Shown: positions 1-8,401 of the stretch, one piece after another
Layout: every line of letters begins with the position of its first letter
How positions within the stretch are numbered: position 1 is the first letter of the stretch
Source of the DNA: Acidobacteriota bacterium
GTDB taxonomy: Bacteria > Acidobacteriota > Blastocatellia > Pyrinomonadales > Pyrinomonadaceae
Direction: 5' to 3'
Assembly (NCBI GenBank): GCA_020200135.1
Contig: JAIVJI010000073.1
Span: 1-64,000 of the forward strand
Length of the DNA: 64,000 bases
Translations under genes and position numbers: made by a program
Notes under the pieces: model-generated
Databases searched by the model: none
Told to the model about the DNA's origin: nothing
What the model saw: the letters and a program-made list of their open reading frames with translations, nothing else

Positions 1-295
1 TCTCCAGCCAGTCGGCGCGCGGCAGCGTCCCCGCGTCGATGCACGCGACCCACTCGCGCGCGGCGCGCGCGATTGCCGCGTTGCGGTTGCGGCCGGGCAA
101 GCCGCGCTCGGTCTCGACCAGCACGACCGGCACGCCCGAGCGCGCGGCGAACCCGCGCACGAGCTCGCGCGTGCGGTCTGTGGAGCCGCCGTCGGCGACG
201 ACTATCTCGGCGGGCGCGAGCGTCTGCCCGGCGAGCGCTTCCAGAAGCGGCACGATGGACGACTCCTCGTCGAGCGCCGGCACGATGACGCTCAC
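1..295 (-). CDS. Glycosyltransferase family 2, N-terminal part (runs off the window)
   Basis: The reverse strand reads VSVIVPALDEE, then IVVADGGSTDRTREL and NRNAAIARA, the start of a GT-A (GT2) nucleotide-binding fold with the first Asp of the DGGSTD loop. About 98 residues are present; the DxD metal site and acceptor half lie beyond base 1. I chose the GTG at 295 because GGGAGAG lies about 12 nt upstream; an in-frame TTG at 343 inside the adjacent repeat is an alternative. It is the last visible gene of the minus-strand polysaccharide operon, 60 nt after another GT2. Donor and acceptor cannot be read from this part. Confidence 0.8.
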   Translation of the reverse strand, partial: MSVIVPALDEESSIVPLLEALAGQTLAPAEIVVADGGSTDRTRELVRGFAARSGVPVVLVETERGLPGRNRNAAIARAAREWVACIDAGTLPRADWLE

Positions 296-321
296 CCCGC
301 CGTCGAACTCTCCCTGTTCCT

Positions 322-353
322 GATTTGAAATTTCAAATTTCAAATTTGAAATT
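322..353. repeat. AAATTTC heptad palindrome
   Basis: AT-rich tract between two GT2 genes in a ~70% GC setting, built from 7-nt units (AAATTTC, AAATTTC, AAATTTG) that read similarly on both strands. TGA triplets occur on both strands. It belongs structurally to the heptad elements seen throughout the window, although its unit sequence is unique here. Confidence 0.6.
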
Positions 354-356
354 CTC

Positions 357-1307
357 TTAGCCCTCGCGCAACGCGCGGCGGAGGTCGGCGGCGAAGAGGC
401 GGAGCGTCTGCTCCACGTCGCGGCGCTCGCGCCCCGTGAGGCGGCGCGCCGCGCTCTGGAGCGAGAGCAGCATGCAGCTCGCCGCCAGCAGGCTCACGCG
501 GCGGCCGCGCGGCAGGCAGCGGCGCAGGAAGAGCAGGTAGCCTTCGGCCTGCACGCGCTGCTTTTCGAGCGACTCCCAGCGCTTCAAAGAGCTGGCCCCG
601 CCGTGGTGCATCACGACCGCCTCGGGCTCGAAGACGAGCCGCCACCCGGCGCGCCTGATGCGCAGGCACCACTCGTTGTCTTCGCCGTACATGTGGAAGC
701 GCTCGTCGAAGCCGCCCACCTCTTCGACGACCTCGCGCCGGACGAGCATCGCCGCGCCGCTCAGCATCCCGACCTCGCGCCGCCGCGCGTAGTCGAAGTG
801 CTCGGCCAGGAACAGGCCGCCGCGCACGCGCTTCGGCAGCAGCTTGTGGAGCCGGAAGCCCGTCAGCAAAAGCTCCCACGTCGCGGGCGGGTTGCGCCAC
901 ACGCTCACCTGCACCGACCCGTCCACGTTCAGAAGCTTCGGCCCGGCCGCGCCGATTCTCGCGCCCGAGCGCACCGTCGCGATGAGACGGTCGATGCTTC
1001 CCGCGGTGACTTCCGTGTCGGGGTTGAGCAGGAGGAGAAGCGGCGCCGTGGTCCCGGCGAACGCCTGGTTGTTGGCGCGGCCGAAGCCGAGGTTGTCGGC
1101 GTTCTCGCGGACGCGCAGGCGCGCGCCGAGCGCGCGCGCGGCCCCGCCCGAACGCAGCAGCGCGAGGCTGTCGTCGGACGAGGCGTTGTCGACGACGACG
1201 ACCTCGTGCGAAACGGAAGGGGGCGCGGCCACGACGCTCTCGACCGTGCGGCGCAGCAGTTCGCCCCCGTTCCAGTTGACGATGATGATGGAAAGCTCCG
1301 CGCTCAA
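357..1307 (-). CDS. GT2 glycosyltransferase, rhamnosyltransferase-like (WbbL/WcaE type)
   Basis: A 316-aa GT-A transferase probably adding a deoxyhexose to the lipid-linked O-unit at the cytoplasmic membrane. SIIIVNWNGGELL opens the fold, VVVVDNASSDDS is the first donor loop, LLLLLNPDTEV carries the Asp of the metal site, and LSGAAMLVRREV followed by GGFDERFHMYGEDNEW is typical of the WbbL-like subgroup. The frame is open to base 1505 but the extra residues are low complexity; a TTG at 1307 preceded by CAGG at 7-8 nt fits the start of homology. It lies 98 nt after another GT2 in the same operon. The sugar specificity is inferred only from subgroup resemblance. Confidence 0.85.
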   Translation of the reverse strand: MSAELSIIIVNWNGGELLRRTVESVVAAPPSVSHEVVVVDNASSDDSLALLRSGGAARALGARLRVRENADNLGFGRANNQAFAGTTAPLLLLLNPDTEVTAGSIDRLIATVRSGARIGAAGPKLLNVDGSVQVSVWRNPPATWELLLTGFRLHKLLPKRVRGGLFLAEHFDYARRREVGMLSGAAMLVRREVVEEVGGFDERFHMYGEDNEWCLRIRRAGWRLVFEPEAVVMHHGGASSLKRWESLEKQRVQAEGYLLFLRRCLPRGRRVSLLAASCMLLSLQSAARRLTGRERRDVEQTLRLFAADLRRALREG

Positions 1308-1405
1308 TTTAAAGCCTGAAGGCCGCCGCCGCCCCACGTCTTGGGAAGTCCCGGAAGTCTCGCACGCGCCGGCGCGCCGCGTCACGCACGCACGCCACGC
1401 ACGCG

Positions 1406-2431
1406 TCACACGCGGCCGCGCGTCAGCAAATCCTTGGCGGCGCTCGCCACGCCGTTCGAGTAGTGCCGGTAGCGCAGCGTCACAAGCTCCCTCAGGACCG
1501 GCCACGCCCTCCGCAGGCGCGCGCGCGGCAACCCCCGCCGCGCTTCGAGGTGCTCGATTCTCGCCTCAAGCTCGGCCAGCGCGCGCCCCACCTCAAACTC
1601 AGCCTCGAACCCCGCGCCGCGTCTCTCGAGCAGCCTGTCGCGCACGGCGCGCGCGACCGCGAGCGTCTCCTCGTAAGGGTTCGCGCGCACGAGCGCGCCC
1701 GACGCCTCGCCCGACGCCAGCGCGCCAAAGCCCCCGGCGGCCGCCCTCCTCCCGAGCGGCCCGACCTGCTGCCCCGCGTGGCGGCGGTAGAGGACGAGCG
1801 GCTCTTCGACCGCGACGACTTCGCCGACGCACGCGGCGACGAGCGCCATCCACGCGTCGTGGATGAGCGGCAGCCCCTCGGGGATGGGCAGCACGAGCGG
1901 GCGCAGACTGGCGCGCAGCGCCGCCGTCGCCCCCGTCACCGTCGCGCCCGAGAGCAGGCCGCCCAGCCCCCTCCCCGCCCCCAGACGCTCAAGCTCCGCG
2001 CGACCTATCCCGACGCTCTCCCACAGCCTCCGCCCCGTGGGGCGGCCCGACTCGTCGGCCACCTCGGCGTCGGAGAAGACGAGCGCCGCGCGCGGGCGCC
2101 TTCGGAACTCCTCTTCGAGCCGCGCGAGTTTGCCGGGCAGCCACACGTCGTCCTGGTCGCACAGCGCGATGGCATCGCCCTCGCAGAGCGAGACGGCGCG
2201 CTCGAAATTTTTGGTCGAGCCGAGGTTCCGCTCGTTGACGTGGAGCCTGACGGGGAACGGCGCCGCGGCGGCGAAGCGCCCGACGATTCGCGCCGTCTCG
2301 TCCGGCGAGCGGTCGTCGCACACCACCAGCTCGTCCGGCGGGCGTGTCTGCGCGGCGATGCTTTCGAGCTGCGCGCCGACGAACCGCGCGCCCGCGTAAG
2401 TACACATCGCGACGGAGAACTTCTCGGGCAT
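1406..2431 (-). CDS. GT2 glycosyltransferase with CDQDDVW motif
   Basis: A 341-aa cytoplasmic glycosyltransferase of the RfaF/RgpB-like GT2 group, which commonly transfers rhamnose or related sugars in O-antigen and rhamnan synthesis. Visible are FSVAMCTYAGARF at the N terminus, VVCDDRSPDET, NLGSTKNFERAV and CDQDDVWLPGKL, where the DQDD is the metal/donor site, then IHDAWMALVA and LYRRHAGQQ, hallmarks of this group. The C-terminal 90 residues are Arg/Glu/Ala-rich and probably helical. It starts at an ATG just downstream of a heptad hairpin (2441-2519) that separates it from gmd. Length is normal and nothing is broken. Confidence 0.87.
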   Translation of the reverse strand: MPEKFSVAMCTYAGARFVGAQLESIAAQTRPPDELVVCDDRSPDETARIVGRFAAAAPFPVRLHVNERNLGSTKNFERAVSLCEGDAIALCDQDDVWLPGKLARLEEEFRRRPRAALVFSDAEVADESGRPTGRRLWESVGIGRAELERLGAGRGLGGLLSGATVTGATAALRASLRPLVLPIPEGLPLIHDAWMALVAACVGEVVAVEEPLVLYRRHAGQQVGPLGRRAAAGGFGALASGEASGALVRANPYEETLAVARAVRDRLLERRGAGFEAEFEVGRALAELEARIEHLEARRGLPRARLRRAWPVLRELVTLRYRHYSNGVASAAKDLLTRGRV

Positions 2432-2440
2432 AGCTCCAAA

Positions 2441-2519
2441 GCGTGAACCGTGAACCGTAAACCGTGACGAGAAAGAACCGGTTTTCTCTTGTCACGGTTT
2501 ACGGTTCACGGTTCACGCC
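2441..2519. repeat. Heptad hairpin, GTGAACC family
   Basis: Left arm 2441-2470 is a tandem of GTGAACC, GTGAACC, GTAAACC, GTGACGA units; right arm 2487-2519 is its near-perfect reverse complement, including the position of the variant TAA unit. Stop triplets on the plus strand fall at 2444, 2451, 2458 and 2465, one every 7 nt, so all frames close. On the minus strand the ladder is at 2515, 2508, 2501 and 2494, and the first of these is the real stop of gmd. Confidence 0.85.
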
Positions 2520-3502
2520 TCTTTCTTATCACCCATCACTGCGCGCAGGTCGGCGTCCACCATCTCGTCCACGAGCTGCTCGAAGTTGTAGCGCGGCTCC
2601 CAGCCCAGCTCGCGCCGCGCCTTGGACGAGTCGCCGACGAGCAGGTCCACCTCGGCCGGGCGGTAGAAGCGCTCGTCGACACGGACGTGGCGCTCCCAGT
2701 CGAGCCCGGCGCGCGCGAAGGCGCGCTCGCAGAACTCGCGCACGGTGTGCGTCCCGCCGGTCGCCACGACGTAGTCGTCCGACTCGTCGCGCACGAGCAT
2801 CAGGCGCATCGCGCGGACGTAGTCGGCCGCGTGCCCCCAGTCGCGCCGCGCGTCGAGGTTGCCCAAACGCAGCTCGTCGGCCAGTCCCGCCTTGATCCTC
2901 GCCACGGTCGAGGTGATCTTCCGCGTCACGAACTCGAAGCCGCGCCGCGGCGACTCGTGGTTGAACAGGATGCCGGAGGCGCAGAACATGCCGTAAGCCT
3001 CGCGGTAGTTGCGCGTGAGGTCGAAGCCGGCGACCTTGCTGATGCCGTAGGGCGAGCGCGGGTGGAAGCGCGTCTCCTCGTTCTGCGGCACCTCGGCCAC
3101 CTTGCCGAACATCTCGCTGGAGCCGGCGAAGTAGAAGCGGCAGCCGGGCTGGAGCTCGCGCAGCGCGGCGAGCATGTAGTGCGTCCCGTTGATGTTCGTG
3201 TTGAGGGTCGAGAAGCCGTCGGCGAAACTCTCGGCGACGAACGACTGCGCGGCGAGGTGGTAGCACTCGTCGAACTCGTGCCGGCTGAAGATGCTGAAGA
3301 GCGACGCGTAGGATTCGAGGCTCGCCGGGTGGATGGTGAGGCGTTCGAGGACGTGCGCGAGGCGGTTGAAGCGCCGCGCCGGGTCTTCGAGCGCGACGCG
3401 GCGGACGATGCCGTGCACCTCGTAGCCGAGGCCGAGCAGGTGCTCGGCGAGGTAGCTGCCGTCCTGCCCCGTGATGCCGGTGATGAGCGCCCTTCGCGTC
3501 AT
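2513..3502 (-). CDS. gmd: GDP-mannose 4,6-dehydratase
   Basis: A 329-aa extended SDR enzyme converting GDP-D-mannose to GDP-4-keto-6-deoxymannose, precursor of GDP-fucose, GDP-rhamnose or GDP-perosamine. ALITGITGQDGSYLAEHLL is the characteristic Gmd NADP-binding start, YHLAAQSFV and NTNINGTHYML follow, and SPYGISKVAG holds the YxxxK catalytic pair. RDWGHAADYVRAM and the C-terminal SSKARRELGWEP are also family hallmarks. The start ATG at 3502 has AGGG 3-4 nt upstream; the longer open frame covers rfbC on another frame. No GDP-fucose synthase or GDP-rhamnose reductase is beside it, though DegT aminotransferases upstream could make a 4-amino sugar. Its stop codon sits inside the heptad hairpin. 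Confidence 0.95.
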   Translation of the reverse strand: MTRRALITGITGQDGSYLAEHLLGLGYEVHGIVRRVALEDPARRFNRLAHVLERLTIHPASLESYASLFSIFSRHEFDECYHLAAQSFVAESFADGFSTLNTNINGTHYMLAALRELQPGCRFYFAGSSEMFGKVAEVPQNEETRFHPRSPYGISKVAGFDLTRNYREAYGMFCASGILFNHESPRRGFEFVTRKITSTVARIKAGLADELRLGNLDARRDWGHAADYVRAMRLMLVRDESDDYVVATGGTHTVREFCERAFARAGLDWERHVRVDERFYRPAEVDLLVGDSSKARRELGWEPRYNFEQLVDEMVDADLRAVMGDKKEA

Positions 3503-3510
3503 GCCCTGAC

Positions 3511-4038
3511 TCAGAGGGCGAAGTCCGGGTAGTCCCGGTCCCGGTCGGCCATCACGCGCTCGGGGACTTCCGGCCACCGGATGCCGAACGCGGGGTCGTT
3601 CCAGCGCACGCCGCGCTGCGCGTCGGGCGCGTAGAAGTTGGAGACGAGGTAGAAGACCTCCGTTTCGTCTTCGAGGGTCTGGAAGCCGTGCGCGAAGTCG
3701 CCGGGGACGCAGAGCGTGAGGCGGTTCTCGGCCGACAGCTCGACGCCGACCCACTGCTTGAAGGTGGGCGAGTCGGGGCGCAGGTCGATGACCACGTCGT
3801 AGATGCTGCCGCGCGTGCAGCGCACGATCTTGGCCTGCCCGTGCGGCGCCGCCTGGTAGTGCATCCCGCGCAGCGTGCCGCGCCGCAGGTTGAACGAGAC
3901 GTTGCTCTCGACGGCGGGGACGCCCTCCCAGCCGGGCATCTCTTTGAGCGACCAGCTCCGCGCGAAGAACCCGCGCGCGTCTTCGAAGCGCCGCGGCTCG
4001 AAGACGTAGACGCCCTTCAGCTTCGTCTCTTTCACCAT
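3511..4038 (-). CDS. rfbC: dTDP-4-dehydrorhamnose 3,5-epimerase family protein
   Basis: A 175-aa cupin epimerase acting on dTDP-4-keto-6-deoxyglucose in dTDP-L-rhamnose synthesis. GVYVFEPRRFEDARGFFARSW opens the fold, LRRGTLRGMHYQ carries the catalytic His, VRCTRGSIYDVVIDLRPDSPTF and PGDFAHGFQTLEDETEVFY follow as in RmlC, and WNDPAFGIRWP is the C-terminal signature. It lies 8 nt upstream of gmd. Its pathway partners rfbB and rfbD are about 22 kb away in the plus-strand locus, and no rfbA is visible in the window, so the nucleotidyltransferase must be elsewhere. Confidence 0.93.
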   Translation of the reverse strand: MVKETKLKGVYVFEPRRFEDARGFFARSWSLKEMPGWEGVPAVESNVSFNLRRGTLRGMHYQAAPHGQAKIVRCTRGSIYDVVIDLRPDSPTFKQWVGVELSAENRLTLCVPGDFAHGFQTLEDETEVFYLVSNFYAPDAQRGVRWNDPAFGIRWPEVPERVMADRDRDYPDFAL

Positions 4039-4054
4039 CCGGTTTTTTTCCCTT

Positions 4055-5035
4055 TCAGAGTGTGGCCTTCATCAGCCCGCGCACCTGCCGCTCGCTCAGG
4101 AGCGGCGAGCCCAGCGCGCAGAGCAGCCACTTCAGGCTCCCCTTCGCGCGCGGGCACAGGCGCGCGGCGCGCGCGAACTGGCGCGCGGCGCTCAGGCGGC
4201 TGCCCGCCGCCACGGCCTCGATCCCGAGCGCGGCTTCGAGCTGCGACTTCATCTCCCGGTTCAGAAACAGCACCTCCGGGTCGCCGGTCAGCGCGTCTAT
4301 CTTCGCGCGCAGCGCGCGCCACGCGACGAGCGCCGAGGCGTGCTGCCGGCTGGTGCTCGCCGCGTGCGCGCGTACGAGCGCGAGCGCGCCGCCGAAGTCG
4401 CGGAACTCGAAGCGCTTGCCCGCGAGCGCGCAACGCAGCCAGAAGTCCCAGTCCTCGACCGGCGGCAGCGAGGGGTCGAACGGCCCCACGTCGTCGAACA
4501 CCTCGCGGCGGACGAGCGCCGCGTTGATGGCCATGATGTTCATCCGCACGAGCGGGAGCAGTATCGCCTTACCCGCCCCCGAGAGCTCGGGCATCCACGG
4601 CGCGTCCTCGCCGAACATGCCGTAGAGCCGCTCGCCGGGGCGCTCGGTGTGGAAGTAGCGCGCGCCGCCGTAGACGATGTCGGCCCCCGGCGTCGCCTCG
4701 AGGAACTCGACCTGCCGCTCCAGCTTCAACGGCTCAAGTAGATCGTCGGCGTCGAGGAACTGGACGTAGCGGCCGCGCGCGGCGGCGAGCCCCGTGTTCT
4801 TGGCGACCGCCTGCCGCTGGTTCGCCTGGCGCAGGTAGCGCACGCGCGCGTCCCGCGCGGAGGCGCGCGCGACGACCTCCCCGGTGTCGTCGGTCGAGCC
4901 GTCGTCGACGACGACGCACTCCCACTCCCGGTAGGTCTGCGCGCGCAGGGAGTCGAGCGTCTGGCCGATGAACCGCCCGTAATTGTATGTCGGGACAATC
5001 ACGCTGACGAGCGGCCGGGGTTCGGAAACTGTCAT
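4055..5035 (-). CDS. GT2 glycosyltransferase
   Basis: A 326-aa cytoplasmic GT-A transferase. SVIVPTYNYGRFI and CVVVDDGSTDDT form the nucleotide site, YVQFLDADDLL is the metal-binding DxDD, and VEDWDFWLRCALAG is the ED-x-D/E catalytic-base region. The C-terminal third is helical (cell-wall GT2 type). The start ATG at 5035 is preferred to an upstream in-frame TTG at 5041. It follows the frameshifted GT2 at 5049-5676 within one operon. A scrap at 8225-8341 reads like the RYLRQANQRQAVAKNTG stretch of this protein, implying this gene type was once present in more than one copy. Acceptor unknown. Confidence 0.87.
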   Translation of the reverse strand: MTVSEPRPLVSVIVPTYNYGRFIGQTLDSLRAQTYREWECVVVDDGSTDDTGEVVARASARDARVRYLRQANQRQAVAKNTGLAAARGRYVQFLDADDLLEPLKLERQVEFLEATPGADIVYGGARYFHTERPGERLYGMFGEDAPWMPELSGAGKAILLPLVRMNIMAINAALVRREVFDDVGPFDPSLPPVEDWDFWLRCALAGKRFEFRDFGGALALVRAHAASTSRQHASALVAWRALRAKIDALTGDPEVLFLNREMKSQLEAALGIEAVAAGSRLSAARQFARAARLCPRAKGSLKWLLCALGSPLLSERQVRGLMKATL

Positions 5036-5048
5036 CCGCAAAACCTTA

Positions 5049-5676
5049 CTATTCTATTTCTCCCCCGTCGAGACCCGTCGAGACGATGCCCCGCAGCTTG
5101 GCCCTCACCTGCCTGAGGCTCGCCTTCAAGCGGTAGCCGCCGCGCGCCGCCGCGTAGAGCATACCGCCCAGGCTATCCGCGCGCAGCCTCTGTTCGCAGA
5201 CGTAGACGTGGCGGGCGGAGAGGTCAGGCTCCGCGGCGGCGTACAGACGCGCGAGGAAGTCCCGGTCGCCCGCGCTCGCCGCGCACGTGCGCGACGCGGC
5301 AGCCGCCGACCGCGACCGCGCGCCCCGACTCCGACAGCCGCCCGACGAGCGCGGCGTAGCCGTGCTGGTAGACGACCGCGCGCCCCGCATCGAGGATAGT
5401 CAAAAATCTCCCCCCGGCTTCCGCCACCGCGCGGTTCATCAGCGCGCCCGGCCCGCCTTCGCAGCCGCGGTTGAGGAGCCTGTAGCGCGGCGCGGCCGGC
5501 CACGGCTGGGCCTCGACGGCGACGGCGACCGCGCGCGCGAGCCCGTCGCCCCCTCCGTCCAGGACGACGACAACTTCCAGGTCGCGCCAGTCCTGTATCG
5601 CCAGCGAGAAGAGCGTCTCGTCGAGCGCCGCCGCCTCCACGAACCCGCCGACGCGCACCACCACGCTCAAAGTCAT
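5049..5676 (-). pseudogene. Frameshifted and shortened GT2 glycosyltransferase
   Basis: The first ~150 codons (from ATG 5676) read TLSVVVRVGGFVEAAALDET, VVVLDGGGDG, LLNRGCEGGPGALMNRAVA and VVYQHGYAALVGRL, clearly GT2. At about 5280 the GT2-like signal leaves this frame and resumes in the frame ending at 5049 with DRDFLARLYAAAEPDLSARH and a basic helical tail. Together they give only about 210 residues, well short of a normal GT2 of this type, so both a frameshift and a loss of the catalytic-base half (ED motif) are implied. It may be genuine decay or an assembly error. Confidence 0.65.
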
Positions 5677-5706
5677 GTTGTCGCGCAGAGCCGTGTCCCT
5701 TCAGCG

Positions 5707-6564
5707 TCACCACCTGACGGGGGCGAAGTCGAAGCCGTGTTCAAAGTCGGCGACCGAAGTGTCGAAAGTGTCGAAGCGCCCCGCGCCCGTCTCCGGCAAC
5801 GCGGGCAGCTCGGCGCGCGACGCGAACAGCCCGCGCCCGACCAGCAGCCCCTCGACCCACTCGCGGAACCGCTCGCCCTTCCACTTGAAGGCGAGGTAAC
5901 GCCCCGACGTGAGCGTGAACCTCTCGACCGCCGGGCTCGCCGCGCGCCCCATGACCGAGTGGCCGAAGAGCGCGCCGGGCGCGACGAGCACCTTGAAGCC
6001 GGCCGCGCGCGCCCGCCACGAGAGGTCTATGTCTTCGAGGTACATGAAGAAGTTCGGGTCGAACCCGCCGACCGCCTCGTACAGCACGCGCGGGATGAGC
6101 AGACACGCGCCCGAGGCCCACGGCGTCTCCATCGTCGCGGCGTCGTAAGCCTTCCGGTGCTCTTCGGGGAACTGCCGCGCCTCGACGAGCGCGCCGGGCG
6201 CGGCCCCGCTCGCCAGCAGCAGCTCCCCCAGGCAGCGACGGTGGAGCACGCCGTCCGGGTTGACGCAGAGGAACCAGCCCGCCGCCTCGTCCGCGAAGGC
6301 CGCCGCCATCAGGAGGTTCATCGCGTGGCCGAAGCCGACGTTGCCGACGGGCGCGAGCCTCCTCAGCGCGACCCCGTGCGCGGGGGACGCGGGCCAGACC
6401 GTCTCCGCGCCGTTGTCGATGACGTAGAGCGAGACGGCGGCGCGGGCGGCCGCCTCGCGCGCCGCCAGCTCGACCGAGCGCAGCAGGTGCGCGAGCTGCG
6501 CCGCGTCGTTGTTGAAAGTGACCACGCCGAGCGCGAGCTTCGCCGCCGGCTTCGAGTCGCCCAT
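5707..6564 (-). CDS. GT2 glycosyltransferase
   Basis: A 285-aa GT2. LALGVVTFNNDAAQL opens the fold, YVIDNGAETV is the donor loop, VGNVGFGHAMNLLM and FLCVNPDGVLH give the metal site, and WASGACLLIPR followed by GGFDPNFFMYLEDIDLSWR is the WbbL-like catalytic region with ExxD. The start ATG at 6564 has GGGGAG 3-8 nt upstream; the frame is open further but the extension is Arg/Pro-rich and overlaps a gene fragment. It probably adds one sugar to the O-unit; specificity not determinable. Confidence 0.86.
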   Translation of the reverse strand: MGDSKPAAKLALGVVTFNNDAAQLAHLLRSVELAAREAAARAAVSLYVIDNGAETVWPASPAHGVALRRLAPVGNVGFGHAMNLLMAAAFADEAAGWFLCVNPDGVLHRRCLGELLLASGAAPGALVEARQFPEEHRKAYDAATMETPWASGACLLIPRVLYEAVGGFDPNFFMYLEDIDLSWRARAAGFKVLVAPGALFGHSVMGRAASPAVERFTLTSGRYLAFKWKGERFREWVEGLLVGRGLFASRAELPALPETGAGRFDTFDTSVADFEHGFDFAPVRW

Positions 6565-6581
6565 CCGCTCCCCTTCGGGTT

Positions 6582-6728
6582 TCAGCCGAGGCCGTGGACG
6601 CCGCGCATCCGGCCGGCGGTGACGCCCATGCCCTCTTCCAGCCCGTACGAGTTCCGGTGGCCGAGGTCGCGCACGGACTTCGAGATGAGGCCGGTGCCGA
6701 CCGTGCCCGGGCCGCCCGTAATGAGCAA
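6582..6728 (-). pseudogene. Rossmann-fold (SDR/epimerase-like) N-terminal fragment
   Basis: A 48-codon frame read from a TTG gives LLITGGPGTVGTGLISKSV, an NAD(P)-binding GGxGxxG start as in nucleotide-sugar epimerases, then turns into sequence that resembles no epimerase and stops at 6582. An in-frame TGA lies just upstream of the TTG. It sits between an intact GT2 and a truncated copy of the TPR glycosyltransferase, in a stretch of gene scraps. I read it as the remnant of a sugar epimerase/dehydratase; a free-standing 48-aa protein is less likely. Confidence 0.4.
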
Positions 6729-6867
6729 TCCTCATCCGCCGAACCCCCCGCAAGCCCTCGGGCGGCCCGCGCGGCTTCCCGGAAGCCGCCGGCCGCCTCG
6801 GTTTGACCCGATGGCCCGCCCGGGTTCGTCAGAGGCTATTCAGGATACCCCAGGTGTCTTCTGCCCG

Positions 6868-7128
6868 TCAGCACGCGTCAGCGCCAGCGCGGCGCGCGCT
6901 CAAGTCCGGCGGCCGCGTCCGCGCGGAGCACCTGCGGCAGAGCCTCGGGCGAGTAGCGCGAGAGCAGGAAGGCTCGTGCCGCGCGTAGAAGGCTGCGGCC
7001 AGACCGAGGTTGACGCGGTACCGCTCGCGCTTCGACTCCTGAGTCAGGAAGGGGAGCAGCTCCGCGCCGTCGAACGCCTCGCCGCCCCGAATCCTCTTCA
7101 GGAGTGAACTGAACACGGAGTCGTTCAT
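6868..7128 (-). pseudogene. Truncated, frameshifted copy of the TPR glycosyltransferase
   Basis: From an ATG overlapping the stop of the DegT gene (TGATG) this reads [20 protein letters not shown], then AELLPFLTQESKRERYRVN, matching the start of the 583-aa protein at 8402-10153 ([33 protein letters not shown]). After about 50 codons the similarity jumps frame: ARAFLLSRYSPEALPQVL corresponds to [17 protein letters not shown] of the full copy. The rest of the gene, including the whole catalytic domain, is absent. It is a paralogue left over from duplication. Confidence 0.75.
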
Positions 7129-8228
7129 CAGGCGAACGAAGAGAGCTTCGAGACGACGTACTCGACGGCCTCGTCCGAGAGGTGCGGCCCCATCGGCAGA
7201 CTCAAGACCTCCGCCGACAGACGCCCGGCCAGCGGGAAGTCGCCCGCGCGGTGCCCCGCGTCGGCGTAGGCCGTCTGCATGTGCGGCGGCTTCGGGTAAT
7301 GTACGAGCGTGCCGACGCCCGCCTCCGACAAGTACGCCTGCAGCCGCGCGCGCTCGGGCGTGCGGACGACGAAGAGGTGCCACACCGGCTCGGCCCACTC
7401 GGGCACAACGGGCAGGATGAGGCCGGCGACGCCTTCGAGCTGCTGCAAGTAGCTTTCGGCGACGCGCCGACGCCGCCCGTTCCACCCGTCGAGCACGGGG
7501 AGCTTCGCGCGCATCAGCGCCGCCTGCAACTCGTCCAGACGCGAGTTGTAGCCGCGCGCCTCGTGCTCGTACTTCACGCGCGAGCCGTAGTTGCGCAGGA
7601 CGCGCACGCGGTCGGCCAAGCCGTCGTCGTCGGTGACGACCGCGCCCGCGTCGCCCAGCGCGCCGAGGTTCTTGCCGGGGTAGAAGCTGAAGCCGGCGGC
7701 GTCCGCGAGAGAGCCCGCGCGCCGCCCTTTATACGAAGCGCCGTGCGCCTGCGCCGCGTCCTCGACGACGCGCAGGTTCCGCCGCACGGCTATCTCATTT
7801 ATCGCGTCCATGTCGGCCGTCTGGCCGTAGAGGTGGACGGGCATGATGACCTTCGTGCGCGGCGTGACGGCCTCTTCGACGCGCGCCGGGTCGAGGTTGT
7901 GCGTCCGCCCGTCGGGCTCGACGGGGACGGGCGTCGCGCCGGCGTACGAGACCGCGAGCCAGGTGGCGATGTACGTGTTCGAGGGGACGATGACCTCGTC
8001 GCCCTCGCCGACTCCCATCGCGCGGAGGATGAGGTGGAGCGCCTCAAGCCCGTTGCCGACGCCGACGCAGTGGCGCGCGCCGCAGTAGGCGGCGAACTCG
8101 GCCTCGAACGCCTCACACTCCGGCCCCATGATGAACCAGCCCGACTCCAACACGCGCCGCGAGGCCGCCTCCAGCTCCCCGCGCAGCTCGGCGTGCGCGG
8201 CCTTCAAATCCAGGAAAGGGATCTTCAT
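7128..8228 (-). CDS. DegT/DnrJ/EryC1 sugar aminotransferase (FdtB/QdtB-like)
   Basis: A 366-aa PLP-dependent sensitive to its sugar-nucleotide substrate: it aminates a keto-sugar nucleotide, most like FdtB/QdtB, which make dTDP-3-amino-3,6-dideoxyhexoses. [13 protein letters not shown] is the family start; [19 protein letters not shown] binds the cofactor phosphate, [15 protein letters not shown] carries the PLP-ring Asp, and [16 protein letters not shown] supplies the Schiff-base Lys. [18 protein letters not shown] and [13 protein letters not shown] complete the family pattern. Length is normal. The start ATG at 8228 overlaps a GT2 scrap. A NeuD-like acyltransferase in the operon could N-acylate the product. 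Substrate position (C3 or C4) is inferred from resemblance. Confidence 0.87.
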   Translation of the reverse strand: MKIPFLDLKAAHAELRGELEAASRRVLESGWFIMGPECEAFEAEFAAYCGARHCVGVGNGLEALHLILRAMGVGEGDEVIVPSNTYIATWLAVSYAGATPVPVEPDGRTHNLDPARVEEAVTPRTKVIMPVHLYGQTADMDAINEIAVRRNLRVVEDAAQAHGASYKGRRAGSLADAAGFSFYPGKNLGALGDAGAVVTDDDGLADRVRVLRNYGSRVKYEHEARGYNSRLDELQAALMRAKLPVLDGWNGRRRRVAESYLQQLEGVAGLILPVVPEWAEPVWHLFVVRTPERARLQAYLSEAGVGTLVHYPKPPHMQTAYADAGHRAGDFPLAGRLSAEVLSLPMGPHLSDEAVEYVVSKLSSFA

Positions 8229-8341
8229 CGCGCTGCCCTCACGACGTCGGGGAGCTGGAGCAGGCGGCCGCGCGCTCCCTTGGGGCCGGTGTTCCTGGCG
8301 GCCGCCTGCCGCCGGTTCTGCTGGCGCACGTAGCGCACGCG
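8225..8341 (-). pseudogene. GT2 glycosyltransferase scrap
   Basis: The reverse strand reads [19 protein letters not shown] followed by ARGRLLQL, the segment between the DGSTD loop and the DxD motif of a GT2, closely resembling RVRYLRQANQRQAVAKNTG of the gene at 4055-5035. It stops at a TGA overlapping the DegT start codon. An adjoining frame (LANISENF) may be the residue of the preceding segment. Only about 35 codons survive. Confidence 0.6.
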
Positions 8342-8401
8342 CGGAAGTTCTCCGAGATGTTGGCGAGCGTCCGGGGGGCGGCTCAAGGCGTTTGCGCGCC
8401 T

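Noticed and set aside
340-900. Long overlapping ORFs on the opposite strand and other frames throughout
   Set aside because: They are Arg/Ala/Pro-rich shadows caused by high GC, without motifs, and lie over genes with clear family signatures.
2441-2519. Heptad hairpins as insertion-sequence or MITE ends
   Set aside because: No transposase or target-site duplication is seen and unit sequences differ between loci; a RAYT-type mobilisation elsewhere in the genome cannot be excluded.
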